In this document: piece after piece, positions 45,100 to 54,680 of the stretch | Position numbering within the stretch: the stretch's first letter is position 1 | Layout: every line of letters starts with the position of its first letter | DNA from: Methanoregula sp. | GTDB taxonomy: Archaea > Halobacteriota > Methanomicrobia > Methanomicrobiales > Methanospirillaceae | Direction of reading: 5' to 3' | Assembly: GCA_028679075.1 (NCBI GenBank) | Contig: JAJRCF010000010.1 | Location: forward strand, 1-64,000 | DNA: 64,000 bases | Position numbers and translations under genes: made by a program | Notes under the pieces: model-generated | What the model saw: only the letters and a program-made list of their open reading frames with translations | What the model was told of the DNA's origin: nothing | The model's database searches: none

Positions 45100-46689
45100 A
45101 TGCCATTGAAGATTTTCTCACGAAAGACCGGCGCTTCCCGGAATTATTTATGGATCGCCGGAATTATCCTGGGTATCATCCTGTTAACCATGCCTGCCAG
45201 TGGAGACCCTCCACTGGGGGTAGGTTCTGGAACCTGTTTACCTGATTACTATGGGGACTGGAGATGCTGCACTGATCCATTGACTACATTGGATTGTATA
45301 CAATATCCATGCCTGAATTATTGCGATTATGAAAAATGCTGGGCAGATGATCCGGCCTCGCCTCCCATAAGCTGCTCCAACAGTAAAATCTTTCATCCCG
45401 GCTCTTCAGTTTCTTTTTATGGATTGCTGGACCATGTCAGGATAAATGATCCCAACGGAGATGAAATAGAAAATTCGCTGGTTATAGGAAGGACCGCATT
45501 TCCGGCCTGTCCCTCCGGTCCCGGGGTATACTCGGTCCATATGGATCTCGTCTTCTATGACTGTTATACCTGTGACGATACAACTCCAACACCGACTACA
45601 GAGCCCACGCAAACTATTACCCCGAACGTTACCCCGACACTGCCGGAGGCTGATTTCACGTTCCCCACACCAGGCAACAATGCCCCGATCGCCGATTTCA
45701 CCGCCAACCCGCGATCCGGCACCGCCCCGCTTACCGTCAGCTTTACCGACACGTCCACCCGTGCTCCGACCGCATGGTCGTGGTCGTTTGGCGACGGTAC
45801 GAAATCGACACTGAGGAACCCGACACATATCTATAACTCTGCCGGGACGTATGACGTGAGCCTGACGGCAGCAAATGTTTACGGGGGGGATACGGAGGTG
45901 AAGAATGGGTATGTGACGGTGACGCCGGGGCCGGAAGTGTTTACCTATGCGGTTACAAACGCGAATGGCGCGAAAGACCCGACAACGGGACGATGGGTGT
46001 GGAATGAAAATTCGAGATACGATATCGATGACATGAAAAATTATCTCGCAAATAATAATAACTGGAATAATGTTCACTGGAGGCAGTTGTTTTCAAAAGA
46101 AGGGGCTGCGGTAACCAAGGGAGTTCTCGAAACCACATCATCCGGGGAAGATTCACTAAATGACGCCACCCTTTTTTACCATACAGGTCATGGGGACTGG
46201 CCGGATCGCAACAGCCATTCCGATCTCAAGTTAGTAGATGAGGATTATAATAGCTATTCACTATCCCCCGATGAACTGCAGGGTGCATGGGGCGGCAACA
46301 ACAAATGGGTGATCCTTTCCACCTGTTTCTCATTACGTGATGAACGGTGGGATGGTGTTTTTGCATCTACAAGTGCAACCCACGGGATACTGGGATTCAA
46401 GACGGAGTCATATCCTCATTCGAATTTCATGCAGACCTTCTTTGAATACGCTAAAACAAAATCCGTGAGAGATGCATTCCTATCAACTGTACAAAAATTA
46501 GACAAAACAACCAGGGTTCCATCTCCGAATGGAGGGACGGAGCATTTGACTGCTGTAACAATATTTAGTAATCAAAATCAAGCAAAGAATGATTTTTTAC
46601 CAGGTTTTGGATCTGGTATTCAACCGGATGCAGATCCAGTGAGGCCATATAGAGTTCAATGGCCTCCTCAATCAGAGGGAGGAGTGTAA
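45100..46689 (+). CDS. Secreted PKD protein with caspase-like C-terminal domain
   Basis: A 529-residue exported protein. A signal sequence (about 1-34) is followed by a Cys-rich region (about 45-160, more than ten Cys), a Pro/Thr linker and one PKD domain (about 198-275; FTANPRSGTAPLTVSFTDTST with the WSFGDGT signature). The C-terminal domain (about 280-480) has LFYHTGHGDW (His at about 364) and, about 45 residues on, WVILSTCFSL (Cys at about 409). This His-Gly-His-Gly plus S-x-C arrangement is the catalytic dyad pattern of clan CD peptidases (caspase, gingipain, legumain). Activity is inferred. The next gene starts directly after its stop codon, so they are co-expressed. Confidence 0.82.
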   Translation: MPLKIFSRKTGASRNYLWIAGIILGIILLTMPASGDPPLGVGSGTCLPDYYGDWRCCTDPLTTLDCIQYPCLNYCDYEKCWADDPASPPISCSNSKIFHPGSSVSFYGLLDHVRINDPNGDEIENSLVIGRTAFPACPSGPGVYSVHMDLVFYDCYTCDDTTPTPTTEPTQTITPNVTPTLPEADFTFPTPGNNAPIADFTANPRSGTAPLTVSFTDTSTRAPTAWSWSFGDGTKSTLRNPTHIYNSAGTYDVSLTAANVYGGDTEVKNGYVTVTPGPEVFTYAVTNANGAKDPTTGRWVWNENSRYDIDDMKNYLANNNNWNNVHWRQLFSKEGAAVTKGVLETTSSGEDSLNDATLFYHTGHGDWPDRNSHSDLKLVDEDYNSYSLSPDELQGAWGGNNKWVILSTCFSLRDERWDGVFASTSATHGILGFKTESYPHSNFMQTFFEYAKTKSVRDAFLSTVQKLDKTTRVPSPNGGTEHLTAVTIFSNQNQAKNDFLPGFGSGIQPDADPVRPYRVQWPPQSEGGV

Positions 46690-48468
46690 ATGAAGAAAAT
46701 TCTGATTATTAGTATTATTGCTATTATCATCGTCACATTCCTGTCAGTGATGAGTGCTGGTTTTTACCAGCATGTAACCCAGACAACAGGTGATGATAAT
46801 CACTACAGTACTCCTGTGGTGAACCCCCAGACTTTTTCTGGAACTAACATCAATGTATTTTCCGCAACAATCGGGAATATTACCATTGATACAATTCTTC
46901 CTGAGTCCCCGAGGGACATACGTATTTATAGAGGATATTTCAAGGAGGGCGATCTCGTTGAAAATTATTCTGGATTACAATTTGATGAAATTCAAAATCC
47001 GGTTCCCAAAGATCAGGCGCCCGCGGTTGCAGAGCAAATTCTTACACAATATGGGGGTTTACCTTCAGATGCACAACTCCTGTATTCACTTGTAAACTAT
47101 GGGGAGGTCCTCAACCGGACAACTCATGAAATAATTGAAAGGATACCCACAGGGACCTTTGTATCCTGGTACAGAAATATCGATGGGATGAGAATTGAAG
47201 GAGACTCAGATATTATTCAGGTTACTTTGGGTGAGAACGGAACACCCACCCGGGTCTACAAAGCTTGGAGAACGTATGAACCGCTCGGCAACGTTTCACT
47301 CATTCCGGTGAGTAAAGCAATCGACAAGCTGGCTTCAGGAGAGGTAATAAATCCGTTTTCAGCAGAAATTTCGGATGTCAGTATCTATAAAATACAACTC
47401 GGTTATTACATTAAAGGACTAGAAGAACCTGAAGTCACCACTGAACCGATCTGGGTCTTTTACGGGAACGCATCCGGCAATTATGTACCGTTCTATGTCT
47501 ACGCCCGCCAGTTCTCCAACTTCACCGCCACCCCCGTAACCGGCACCGTCCCCCTTGCTACCAGATTTAACGATACCTCCAACGCCTCGCCCACCCGATG
47601 GCTCTGGGACTTTGGCGACGGCACGAACTCGACCGTGCGGAATGCAACGCACGTGTATAATATATCCGGTACCTACAATGTCACGCTCCGTGCGTGGAAC
47701 GATCTCGGGAGCGATACGATAACAAAAGTCAACTTTATTCGTGTATCCCCGCAGATATTTGGCGCTAACTTCACCGTCAGCCCCGCAACCGGTATTGCCA
47801 CGCTTCCCGTTCGGTTCACCGATACCTCCAACGTCTCGGCTACCCGATGGCTCTGGGACTTCGGAGACGGCACGAACTCGACCGTGCAAAATCCGACGCA
47901 TACATACGAATCGCCCGGCACCTACGATGTCACACTCCAGGTATCGAACAATTACGGGAACGATACGATCGTCAGACAATATACGGTTGAACCTTCTCTT
48001 AAAATCATCGCCAACGCAACCGTGTATGCGAATTACAGTTATTATGCCACAATCGATGAAACTGTTTGGTATAATGATTACATCTTCGGTGTTGTGGGAA
48101 ATTCACATTTTAATACAACCGCACCGGCTTGGAACTGGACCAAAACTTGGATCACATATGGCACTTACGGGTATTATCTGGAACAACTGAAAGTCGGCGA
48201 GACTTACTATCCAGCAACTCCGGGACCCAGCGACTGGCAGTGGGTGGTTGTTGATCGCCTCGACGAGGACGCTATCCAAGGCTGGGATTCCCAATTCTGG
48301 AGATGTCTTGGCGGATATGTTTCTCCCTACAACAGCACGTACTATCTCTGGTACGGTAACGTTACGGCCGCCGAGGAACATCGTTATGGCACGACAGATT
48401 GGCTCTACCCGAGCTATGAGAATGCGACGTATCTTGTAAAAATCGATGTGATCTGGGATGATGAATGA
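46690..48468 (+). CDS. Two-PKD surface protein with propeptide-like N-terminal region
   Basis: A 592-residue exported protein. An N-terminal helix (about 4-24) anchors or directs export. Residues of about 100-225 (VAEQILTQYGGLPSD, then VSWYRNIDGMRIEGDSDIIQVTLGENG) resemble FTP/PepSY-type propeptide domains with the W-R-x-I-D-G pattern. Two PKD domains follow at about 278-350 and 357-437, both with WLWDFGDGTNSTV. The final 150 residues match the end of the protein at 44113. The gene is coupled to the caspase-like gene before it. A propeptide-like domain next to a peptidase gene suggests inhibition or folding help; this is inferred. Confidence 0.8.
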   Translation: MKKILIISIIAIIIVTFLSVMSAGFYQHVTQTTGDDNHYSTPVVNPQTFSGTNINVFSATIGNITIDTILPESPRDIRIYRGYFKEGDLVENYSGLQFDEIQNPVPKDQAPAVAEQILTQYGGLPSDAQLLYSLVNYGEVLNRTTHEIIERIPTGTFVSWYRNIDGMRIEGDSDIIQVTLGENGTPTRVYKAWRTYEPLGNVSLIPVSKAIDKLASGEVINPFSAEISDVSIYKIQLGYYIKGLEEPEVTTEPIWVFYGNASGNYVPFYVYARQFSNFTATPVTGTVPLATRFNDTSNASPTRWLWDFGDGTNSTVRNATHVYNISGTYNVTLRAWNDLGSDTITKVNFIRVSPQIFGANFTVSPATGIATLPVRFTDTSNVSATRWLWDFGDGTNSTVQNPTHTYESPGTYDVTLQVSNNYGNDTIVRQYTVEPSLKIIANATVYANYSYYATIDETVWYNDYIFGVVGNSHFNTTAPAWNWTKTWITYGTYGYYLEQLKVGETYYPATPGPSDWQWVVVDRLDEDAIQGWDSQFWRCLGGYVSPYNSTYYLWYGNVTAAEEHRYGTTDWLYPSYENATYLVKIDVIWDDE

Positions 48469-48589
48469 CCGGTTGTTCACATTCCATGATCCGGAACACC
48501 GGTCTTTTTTTTTATCATTGGCAGTATAAAAAACAGGGATAATCCGTCTCTCTACCAGAGTAAATTTAGGGAGCCCTCATACAGGTCAG

Positions 48590-48642
48590 ATACCTGTGAC
48601 AGGTCGTGTGCACCGGACAGGTCAGTGACCTGTCACAGGTAT
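48590..48642. terminator. 16-bp perfect inverted repeat with T-run between convergent genes
   Basis: ATACCTGTGACAGGTC at 48590-48605 pairs exactly with 48627-48642 across a 21-base loop and is followed by TTTTT on the + strand. It lies between the PKD gene end (48468) and the ATP synthase D gene end (48753). Each arm also contains an internal ACCTGT/ACAGGT palindrome, so alternative folds are possible. Confidence 0.6.
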
Positions 48643-48752
48643 TTTTGAAGTGTTTGGATCTGAGGATTCTTAGTATGGCCCGGAGAGGGACTGTCTACCT
48701 GATGAGACGGGGGTTTCTCCAATGGGGAGTCCCGGATCAGGGGATCGTTCTG

Positions 48753-49412
48753 TCACCCGACAGCCTTCTTCTCCTTCGCCTTCTTTTTCTTCCTTTCTAA
48801 AATACTCTTGACCTTCTTCAAACGGAACAGGTCCTCCCGTTCCCGCTCCTCGATCGCGTTCTTGATGTACTTTGCCTGCCCCTTCAGCTCCGGGATCAGG
48901 ATCTGCTCCAAGGCATTTACCCGGCGCCGGTTCATCTGGATCTCGGACCCCAGCCGCCGCATTGCCGTCTCAGTCTCAGCCAGCTTGATCAACAGGTCCA
49001 GCTCCACCTCGTACCGCTCGGCGGTCTCATCGATCCGGGCGCTCGTAGTGATGATACCATAACCCCGCTCCATCATGCTCTTCGAGACCCGCTTCTTCTC
49101 GATCACCGGGACCGGGACTCCCATGATGTTCTTGCCGGTGATATCCACCGTTATTGACCGCCGGGTTGCAAACGATGCGGACTTCAGCGTGACCGGGTCA
49201 TCAACAGCCGCCGCGATCATCAGCGCCTGGTCAGCGGCCCGCGATACCTGCTCCAGCTCGTCGCGGGAATCAGAGACGCTGGAGAGGATCTTGAAGAACT
49301 CCTGGATGAGGGCGTCCATCTTCTCCCGCAGGAGGTCCCGGCCCTGCTCCGCGAGCTTGATCTGCGCCTTCTTCTTCATCAGCTCCATCCGCGTGGGCTT
49401 GACCTGCTCCAT
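48753..49412 (-). CDS. atpD: A-type ATP synthase subunit D (central stalk)
   Basis: A central rotor-stalk subunit that turns inside the A3B3 head. The 219-residue protein is two long helices in coiled-coil form: an N-terminal MEQVKPTRMELMKKKAQIKLAEQGRDLLREKMDALIQEFFK and a C-terminal TETAMRRLGSEIQMNRRRVNALEQILIPEL. The end is very Lys-rich (KKKKAKEKKAVG). It begins eight bases after the subunit B stop codon and is the last gene of the K-E-C-F-A-B-D operon. Confidence 0.95.
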   Translation of the reverse strand: MEQVKPTRMELMKKKAQIKLAEQGRDLLREKMDALIQEFFKILSSVSDSRDELEQVSRAADQALMIAAAVDDPVTLKSASFATRRSITVDITGKNIMGVPVPVIEKKRVSKSMMERGYGIITTSARIDETAERYEVELDLLIKLAETETAMRRLGSEIQMNRRRVNALEQILIPELKGQAKYIKNAIEEREREDLFRLKKVKSILERKKKKAKEKKAVG

Positions 49413-49420
49413 AATCCGTT

Positions 49421-50851
49421 TCAGCTCCCTGATGTTTTATCCGGCGCGTCCGCTGCGGCTTCCTTCGCTGCCGGGTGGTATTTCCTGATGTGCTCCCGCT
49501 TGATCCGCTTGAGCTCATCAACCGGCAGGGTGGCGAAAAGGTCCCAGGCAATGGCAAGCGTGGTCTCGATGGACCGGTCATCGTCCCCCTGCGTAATGAA
49601 CTGCCGCTCGAACCCGTCCGCGAACTTCAGGTACTTCCGGTCCAGGTCCGTGAGCGCCTCCTCCCCCACGATCGCAACGAGCCGGCGCAGGTCGCGGCCA
49701 TAGGCATAGCTGGCATAGAGCTGGTCCGCCACGCCACGGTGGTCCTCCCGGGTCTTGCCCGGCCCTATGCCGAGGTTCATGAGCCGGGAGAGGCAGGGAA
49801 GGGCATCGACCGGCGGGTCGGAGCCGCGCCGGAAGATGTCCCGCGAGAGCACGATCTGGCCCTCGGTGATATAGCCGGTGAGGTCGGGGACCGGATGGGT
49901 GATGTCATCGTCCGGCATGGTCAGGATCGGGATCTGCGTGATCGACCCGGTCTTTCCCTTCAGCCTCCCGGCCCGTTCGTAGATGGATGCGAGGTCGGTG
50001 TACATGTAGCCGGGATACCCGCGCCGGCCGGGCACCTCTTCGCGTGCAGTCGAGATCTCGCGAAGCGCCTCGCAGTAATTGATCATGTCGGTCAGGATGA
50101 CGAGGACGTGGAGGTTGTGGGTGAAGGCCAGGAACTCCGCGACCGTGAGACCGCACCGCGGGGCCGCAAGCCGTTCGACCGTCGGGTCATCGGCAAGGTT
50201 CATGAAGAAGACCACGCGATCCAGCGCTCCCGTCCGCTCGAAGTCCTGCATGAAGAACGAGGCCTCCTTGTGGGTGATCCCCATTGCCACAAAGACCACG
50301 GCGAACTCCTCGCCCTCGCCCCGCACCTTTGCCTGCCGGGCGATCTGGGCGGCGAGCTTGCTTGCCGGCAGGCCCGAGCCGGAGAAGATCGGCAGCTTCT
50401 GGCCCCGCACGAGCGTGTTGAGTCCATCAATTGCCGACATGCCGGTCTGGATAAAATCCGCCGGCTTGTCCCGGGCCGAGGGATTGATCGGCGTCCCGGC
50501 AATATCCAGCACTGCCTCCGGGATGATGTCAGGGCCTCCGTCCCGGGGCGTCCCGACACCGGTGAAGATACGGCCGAGCATGTCCTTTGACACATTGATC
50601 CGCGCCGGCTCACCGATGAACCGGGCCGTTGTCCCGACAAGGTCGATCCCCCGGGTACCCTCAAAGACCTGGACGACCGCGTGCTCCTCCGAGATGTCGA
50701 GCACCTGCCCGGTCCGCACCTCGCCGTCTTTTAAGGTGATCTTCACGATCTCCCCGTACGATGCACCGAGGACACCGTTGACGAAGATCAGCGGGCCCGA
50801 GACATAGTCGATCGTACGGTACTCCTTGGTCAGGAGCGACGTGTCTTTCAT
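49421..50851 (-). CDS. atpB: A-type ATP synthase subunit B (regulatory)
   Basis: The non-catalytic nucleotide-binding head subunit, 476 residues. It carries the degenerate P-loop [20 protein letters not shown] (about 150-170), which lacks the GKT Lys-Thr of subunit A, and the [18 protein letters not shown] region typical of B/beta subunits. The C-terminal part includes the [25 protein letters not shown] segment. The ATG overlaps the subunit A stop by four bases. No intein or insertion. Confidence 0.97.
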   Translation of the reverse strand: MKDTSLLTKEYRTIDYVSGPLIFVNGVLGASYGEIVKITLKDGEVRTGQVLDISEEHAVVQVFEGTRGIDLVGTTARFIGEPARINVSKDMLGRIFTGVGTPRDGGPDIIPEAVLDIAGTPINPSARDKPADFIQTGMSAIDGLNTLVRGQKLPIFSGSGLPASKLAAQIARQAKVRGEGEEFAVVFVAMGITHKEASFFMQDFERTGALDRVVFFMNLADDPTVERLAAPRCGLTVAEFLAFTHNLHVLVILTDMINYCEALREISTAREEVPGRRGYPGYMYTDLASIYERAGRLKGKTGSITQIPILTMPDDDITHPVPDLTGYITEGQIVLSRDIFRRGSDPPVDALPCLSRLMNLGIGPGKTREDHRGVADQLYASYAYGRDLRRLVAIVGEEALTDLDRKYLKFADGFERQFITQGDDDRSIETTLAIAWDLFATLPVDELKRIKREHIRKYHPAAKEAAADAPDKTSGS

Positions 50852-52587
50852 CTCTCCACCTCCAGCCTCGCGATTGCCGAAGTGACCTCATCGATCATCT
50901 TCCGGACCTCATCCACCTCGCCGGCATCCTTCATCCGCCCGATCGTTGCCTTCAGCGGGAGCACCTGCACCTGCCGGAGGCTGACCCCCCGGTTCATCGC
51001 CAGGTTCGCCTGTTCGTAATACGTCATGATCACCTTAAGCATCAGGTACTGCTTCTCGATGGGGCAGAACGAGTCCGTGTCGCTGTACGCGCTCTGCTGG
51101 AGGAAGTCCTCGCGGATCATCCGGGTCACGTCCAGGATCGCCTTCTCGCTGTCGGGCAGGGCGTCCGGGCCCACCAGCTGGACGATCTCCTGCAGCTCGA
51201 CCTCCTTCTGGAGAAGGTACATCGCCTTCTCCCGGAGCTCCCGCCAGTCCCGGGCAATGTTCTTGTCGTACCACTCCGAAATGCAGTCAAGGTAAAGCGA
51301 GTAACTCTTGATCCAGTTCACCGATGGGAAATGGCGGCGGTAAGCGAGGTTCGTGTCCAGTGCCCAGAATGTCCCGACAACGCGGAGCGTGTTCTGGGTG
51401 ATCGGTTCCGAGAAGTCACCGCCCGGTGGAGAAACAGCACCCACGACCGTGATCGATCCGTTCCGCTCGCCGGCACCAAGACAGATGACCCGGCCGGCCC
51501 GCTCGTAGAAGGCCGAGAGCCGGGTTGCAAGATAGGCAGGATACCCCTCCTCACCGGGCATCTCCTCAAGCCTGCCCGAGACCTCGCGGAGCGCCTCGCC
51601 CCAGCGGGAGGTCGAGTCCGCCAGCAGCGCCACATCATATCCCATGTCCCGGAAGTACTCAGCGATGGTAATCCCGGTATAGATCGAGGCCTCACGGGCG
51701 GCGACCGGCATGTTCGAGGTATTCGCGATCAGGATCGTCCGCTCGATCAGCGGGAGTTTTGTCCGGGGGTCGACGAGCTCGGGGAACTCCTCGAGCACGT
51801 CCGTCATCTCGTTGCCCCGCTCGCCGCACCCGATGTACACCACGATCTGGGTATCCGACCACTTTGCGAGCGTCTGTTCGGAGACGGTCTTGCCGGTCCC
51901 GAAACCGCCCGGGATCATCGCCGTCCCGCCTTTCGTTACCGGGAACATGCAGTCAAAGACCCGCTGCCCGGTGATGAGCGGCAGCAGGGGGTCGAGTTTC
52001 TTGATATGGGGCCGGGGGATCCGGACAGGCCAGGACTGCATCATGGGGAGCCTGATTTTGTTGTCGAGCACGCAGACGATCTCCTCGACCGTGAACGACC
52101 CCGCCCGGATCTCGGTGACCTTCCCGGACACTTTCGGGGGGACGAGGACCCGGTGCTCGAACTGGAACTCCTTCACGGTGCCGATCACATCCCCGTGCCC
52201 GAGCGTGTCACCGTTCTTCACTGAGGGAGCGAACGCCCACTTCTTCGAACGGTCGAGTCCCGGCGCGGTGATGCCCCGGCCGATGAAGTCGCCGCTCAGC
52301 TTGAGGAGGACCGGCAGCGGGCGCTGGACGCCGTCGTAGATAGACGCAAGGAGGCCCGGTCCCAGCTCCACGGAGAGCGGGGTCTCGGTATTCTCCACGG
52401 CCTCGCCCAGCGTGAGCCCGGTCGTGTCCTCGTACACCTGGATGACCGCCTCGTCGCCTTCGAGCCGGATGATCTCGCCGCGGAGGGCTTCGGCCCCGAC
52501 CTTCACCACGTCGTACATCTTGGACCCCTTCATGCCCTTGGCCATAATCACCGGGCCTGAGATCCGTGAAATTGTTCCTGAAATCAT
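50848..52587 (-). CDS. atpA: A-type ATP synthase subunit A (catalytic)
   Basis: The catalytic head subunit, 579 residues. It has the P-loop [22 protein letters not shown] (about 230), the catalytic [17 protein letters not shown] loop, the non-homologous region unique to A/V types (about 110-200) and the C-terminal helical domain. The P-loop is a common site of inteins in archaeal A-subunit genes; none is present here. It starts five bases after the end of the F gene and overlaps subunit B. Confidence 0.97.
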   Translation of the reverse strand: MISGTISRISGPVIMAKGMKGSKMYDVVKVGAEALRGEIIRLEGDEAVIQVYEDTTGLTLGEAVENTETPLSVELGPGLLASIYDGVQRPLPVLLKLSGDFIGRGITAPGLDRSKKWAFAPSVKNGDTLGHGDVIGTVKEFQFEHRVLVPPKVSGKVTEIRAGSFTVEEIVCVLDNKIRLPMMQSWPVRIPRPHIKKLDPLLPLITGQRVFDCMFPVTKGGTAMIPGGFGTGKTVSEQTLAKWSDTQIVVYIGCGERGNEMTDVLEEFPELVDPRTKLPLIERTILIANTSNMPVAAREASIYTGITIAEYFRDMGYDVALLADSTSRWGEALREVSGRLEEMPGEEGYPAYLATRLSAFYERAGRVICLGAGERNGSITVVGAVSPPGGDFSEPITQNTLRVVGTFWALDTNLAYRRHFPSVNWIKSYSLYLDCISEWYDKNIARDWRELREKAMYLLQKEVELQEIVQLVGPDALPDSEKAILDVTRMIREDFLQQSAYSDTDSFCPIEKQYLMLKVIMTYYEQANLAMNRGVSLRQVQVLPLKATIGRMKDAGEVDEVRKMIDEVTSAIARLEVER

Positions 52588-52591
52588 ACCA

Positions 52592-52912
52592 TCACCTCTT
52601 CAGCACAATGTTGTACCCGATCGCCTTCCGGAGCAATCGTTCGATATACGTCCGGCGGTCCATCTCCTTGGATTTCGAGGGGATCGGGATGATGAGCGGG
52701 CGGTGCATCTTCTCGATCCGGTCCATCAGCTTCTCGTCAAGCCCGAGCATGTACTCCTCGTTCACTGCCACAATTCCGATATCGTCCTTGTGGAGCAGGG
52801 GCGGGATCACTACCCGGGCCTCCGCCACATCTTTTGCCTCGAACACTTCCGCCCCTGCAAGCCGGAACCCGGATGCCCGGTCGCTGTCCGTGACGATGAC
52901 AAACTTATACAT
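52592..52912 (-). CDS. atpF: A-type ATP synthase subunit F
   Basis: A 106-residue central-stalk partner of subunit D, with a Rossmann-like N-terminal domain ([31 protein letters not shown]) and the conserved [15 protein letters not shown] and PIPSKS segments. It overlaps the end of the C gene by eight bases and is followed by subunit A. Confidence 0.95.
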   Translation of the reverse strand: MYKFVIVTDSDRASGFRLAGAEVFEAKDVAEARVVIPPLLHKDDIGIVAVNEEYMLGLDEKLMDRIEKMHRPLIIPIPSKSKEMDRRTYIERLLRKAIGYNIVLKR

Positions 52913-53954
52913 ACACGAGTTCCTCCCTCAGGTTCTCGATGGAGAAATCCGCAGTCTTGCAACGCGAGATGACCCGGATATTGGTGATCTCATTGTACTT
53001 TGCCCAGAAGTACCCGATGAGGGAGGCGACACTTAAAGGGTCACCCACAAACGACCTGACACCCTCCTGGACCAGGTACCGCTCCAGCTGTTTTTCGATC
53101 ACGGAGATCTTCTGGGCCCGCAGGGCCGTCTCAGGGGTGCCGGTGAGGAACCGGTACCGCGTGGCAGCGAGCATGGCAAGAGCGTCCTCGATCGTGTGAA
53201 GCGCGAGCAGGCGGTCGAGCTTCTTTGCATCAAGATCCCGCCCCCCGGGGAGCAGGAACTTTCCCGCCTCTTCCGGCGCAACGCCGTCCCGGATCATCCG
53301 CAGGGCAGTCTTGATGTTCACGACATCGATCTCGAGAGAGAGGATATCCCGGATCATCGCGTTGTTCCGCGATGTGCCCTTCACCGCAAGGAGTGCGTCC
53401 TCGTAATAATACTGGTCGAGCGCACACTCGAGCATCCCGAGGTCCCCGCTCTTTGCAAATTCCGGGAAGGCAGTGGTGAGTGGTTTTGCATAGGGAATGC
53501 TCCATGTCGCGAGCAGGTCGATCACCGCTTTCATGTCCGGCTGCCGGACGAGTTCGGTCAGGGTCACCTCGTCCAGCTCGCCCGCAGGCACGATACATTC
53601 GAGGATCTCCTCGTTTGTGATGTGGATGTTCTTTCCGCGGAGCACGGTCTTGATGTTCTGGATGTCCCAGCGGTGGAGGAAGATGCTGATGTACAGTGCC
53701 GCTTCCTTCTCCTTTGAGAAATCAAGGATCTTCCGGAACGTCCGGACAAAGTTTGCCCGGAGGGCGTGTTCGATCGCAGGCATGCCGGAGTACCTGCCCC
53801 GGGCCTCGATCAGGTCCTCGCGGTAGGGGGTCTTCTCGAGTTCGTTTTCGAGCGAGTCCAGGTCCGGCTGGAGGACCAGGTTGTCGAGCGTGTGGTGGTC
53901 CAGGAGCCGGCTCTTCATGCCCCGCATCCTGGCATTGATGTACCCCCAGTCCAT
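52905..53954 (-). CDS. atpC: A-type ATP synthase subunit C
   Basis: A 349-residue funnel-shaped subunit linking the central stalk to the c-ring. The ATG at 53954 is chosen because it opens the conserved MDWGYINARMRGMKSRLL and lies one base after the subunit E stop. The frame extends far upstream through subunit E but that part is a shadow. Features include YSGMPAIEHALRANFVRTF and, at the end, VASLIGYFWAKYNEITNIRVISRCK, typical of subunit C. It overlaps subunit F by eight bases. Confidence 0.95.
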   Translation of the reverse strand: MDWGYINARMRGMKSRLLDHHTLDNLVLQPDLDSLENELEKTPYREDLIEARGRYSGMPAIEHALRANFVRTFRKILDFSKEKEAALYISIFLHRWDIQNIKTVLRGKNIHITNEEILECIVPAGELDEVTLTELVRQPDMKAVIDLLATWSIPYAKPLTTAFPEFAKSGDLGMLECALDQYYYEDALLAVKGTSRNNAMIRDILSLEIDVVNIKTALRMIRDGVAPEEAGKFLLPGGRDLDAKKLDRLLALHTIEDALAMLAATRYRFLTGTPETALRAQKISVIEKQLERYLVQEGVRSFVGDPLSVASLIGYFWAKYNEITNIRVISRCKTADFSIENLREELVYV

Positions 53955-53955
53955 C

Positions 53956-54540
53956 TCAGCCTCCGGCAAGGATGGCGTGGATCTCGAGTTTCTTGTGCTC
54001 CCGGATCCGCTCGAGACGGGACTCGATCGTGTTGGAGATCCTGATGAGGCCGTCAGGCGAGCTGGCCACGAGGCCGCCCATGCACTGGATATCGGTGAGG
54101 ACATCGCACCGGATGTCCAGGGCTGCAAGGGTCTTTTTACAGAGCTCCTCGTCGCGCCTGTCAACGTGCACCCGGAACGGTTGCCCGCCCATGGCGCCAG
54201 TGACTTCCCGGGCCAGTGTTTCAAATACGGCCGGGTATTTTTTATCCTGCCGCAAACCTGATAACTGCCCTGTGGCCTTCTCAAAGGCCGCATCAAAGAC
54301 CTTCTCGCGCATGCGGAGGCTCTGCTCCTTGATCTCACCCTTCGTGAGGTACAACTGTTTATTCCTCTCGATGGAGGCGGATTTTTCTGCTTCCTTTACC
54401 GCGATCTCCTGGATCTCTTCCGCCTGCCTCTTTGCCGCTGACCGGATCTCCCCGGCCTGCTGCGATGCCTTCCCGAAGAGCTCCTTCTGCCGTTCCTGGG
54501 CGCTCTCCTCCACGGATTTCAAAAGATTTTCATAGGCCAT
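53956..54540 (-). CDS. atpE: A-type ATP synthase subunit E
   Basis: The peripheral-stalk partner of AhaH, 194 residues. An N-terminal coiled coil (about 5-110; QQAGEIRSAAKRQAEEIQEIAVKEAEKSASIERNK) is followed by the globular C-terminal domain that binds the top of the head (CDVLTDIQCMGGLVASSPDGLIRISNTIESRLERI). It lies 140 bp after subunit K, an unusually large gap inside this otherwise overlapping operon; that gap contains two palindromes. Confidence 0.95.
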   Translation of the reverse strand: MAYENLLKSVEESAQERQKELFGKASQQAGEIRSAAKRQAEEIQEIAVKEAEKSASIERNKQLYLTKGEIKEQSLRMREKVFDAAFEKATGQLSGLRQDKKYPAVFETLAREVTGAMGGQPFRVHVDRRDEELCKKTLAALDIRCDVLTDIQCMGGLVASSPDGLIRISNTIESRLERIREHKKLEIHAILAGG

Positions 54541-54568
54541 TGTGTCCCCCGTCCAGCCATAGTCTCTC

Positions 54569-54618
54569 CTGTACTAGTACAGCTGCCTGGACGCTCCCGG
54601 GTGTTCCCGGTCCGGGAG
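54569..54618 (-). promoter_or_regulatory. Palindromes between ATP synthase K and E
   Basis: CTGTACTAGTACAG at 54569-54582 is a perfect 14-bp palindrome. CTCCCGG (54594-54600) pairs with CCGGGAG (54612-54618) around an 11-base loop. Every other junction in the operon overlaps or is under 10 bp, so this 140-bp spacer stands out. It may raise the K to E ratio by RNA processing or stability. Confidence 0.5.
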
Positions 54619-54680
54619 TGGACTGAACAATCGGCTGTGGGGAACGCGGTGCTCACGTGGGCAGCCTTATTGCCACCCGG

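Noticed and set aside
50848-52587. Intein in ATP synthase subunit A, a common archaeal site
   Set aside because: The P-loop region is continuous ([12 protein letters not shown]) and the length is that of an uninterrupted subunit.
52905-54338. 477-residue version of ATP synthase subunit C
   Set aside because: The first 128 codons overlap subunit E in another frame and have no similarity to subunit C; the family start is at 53954.
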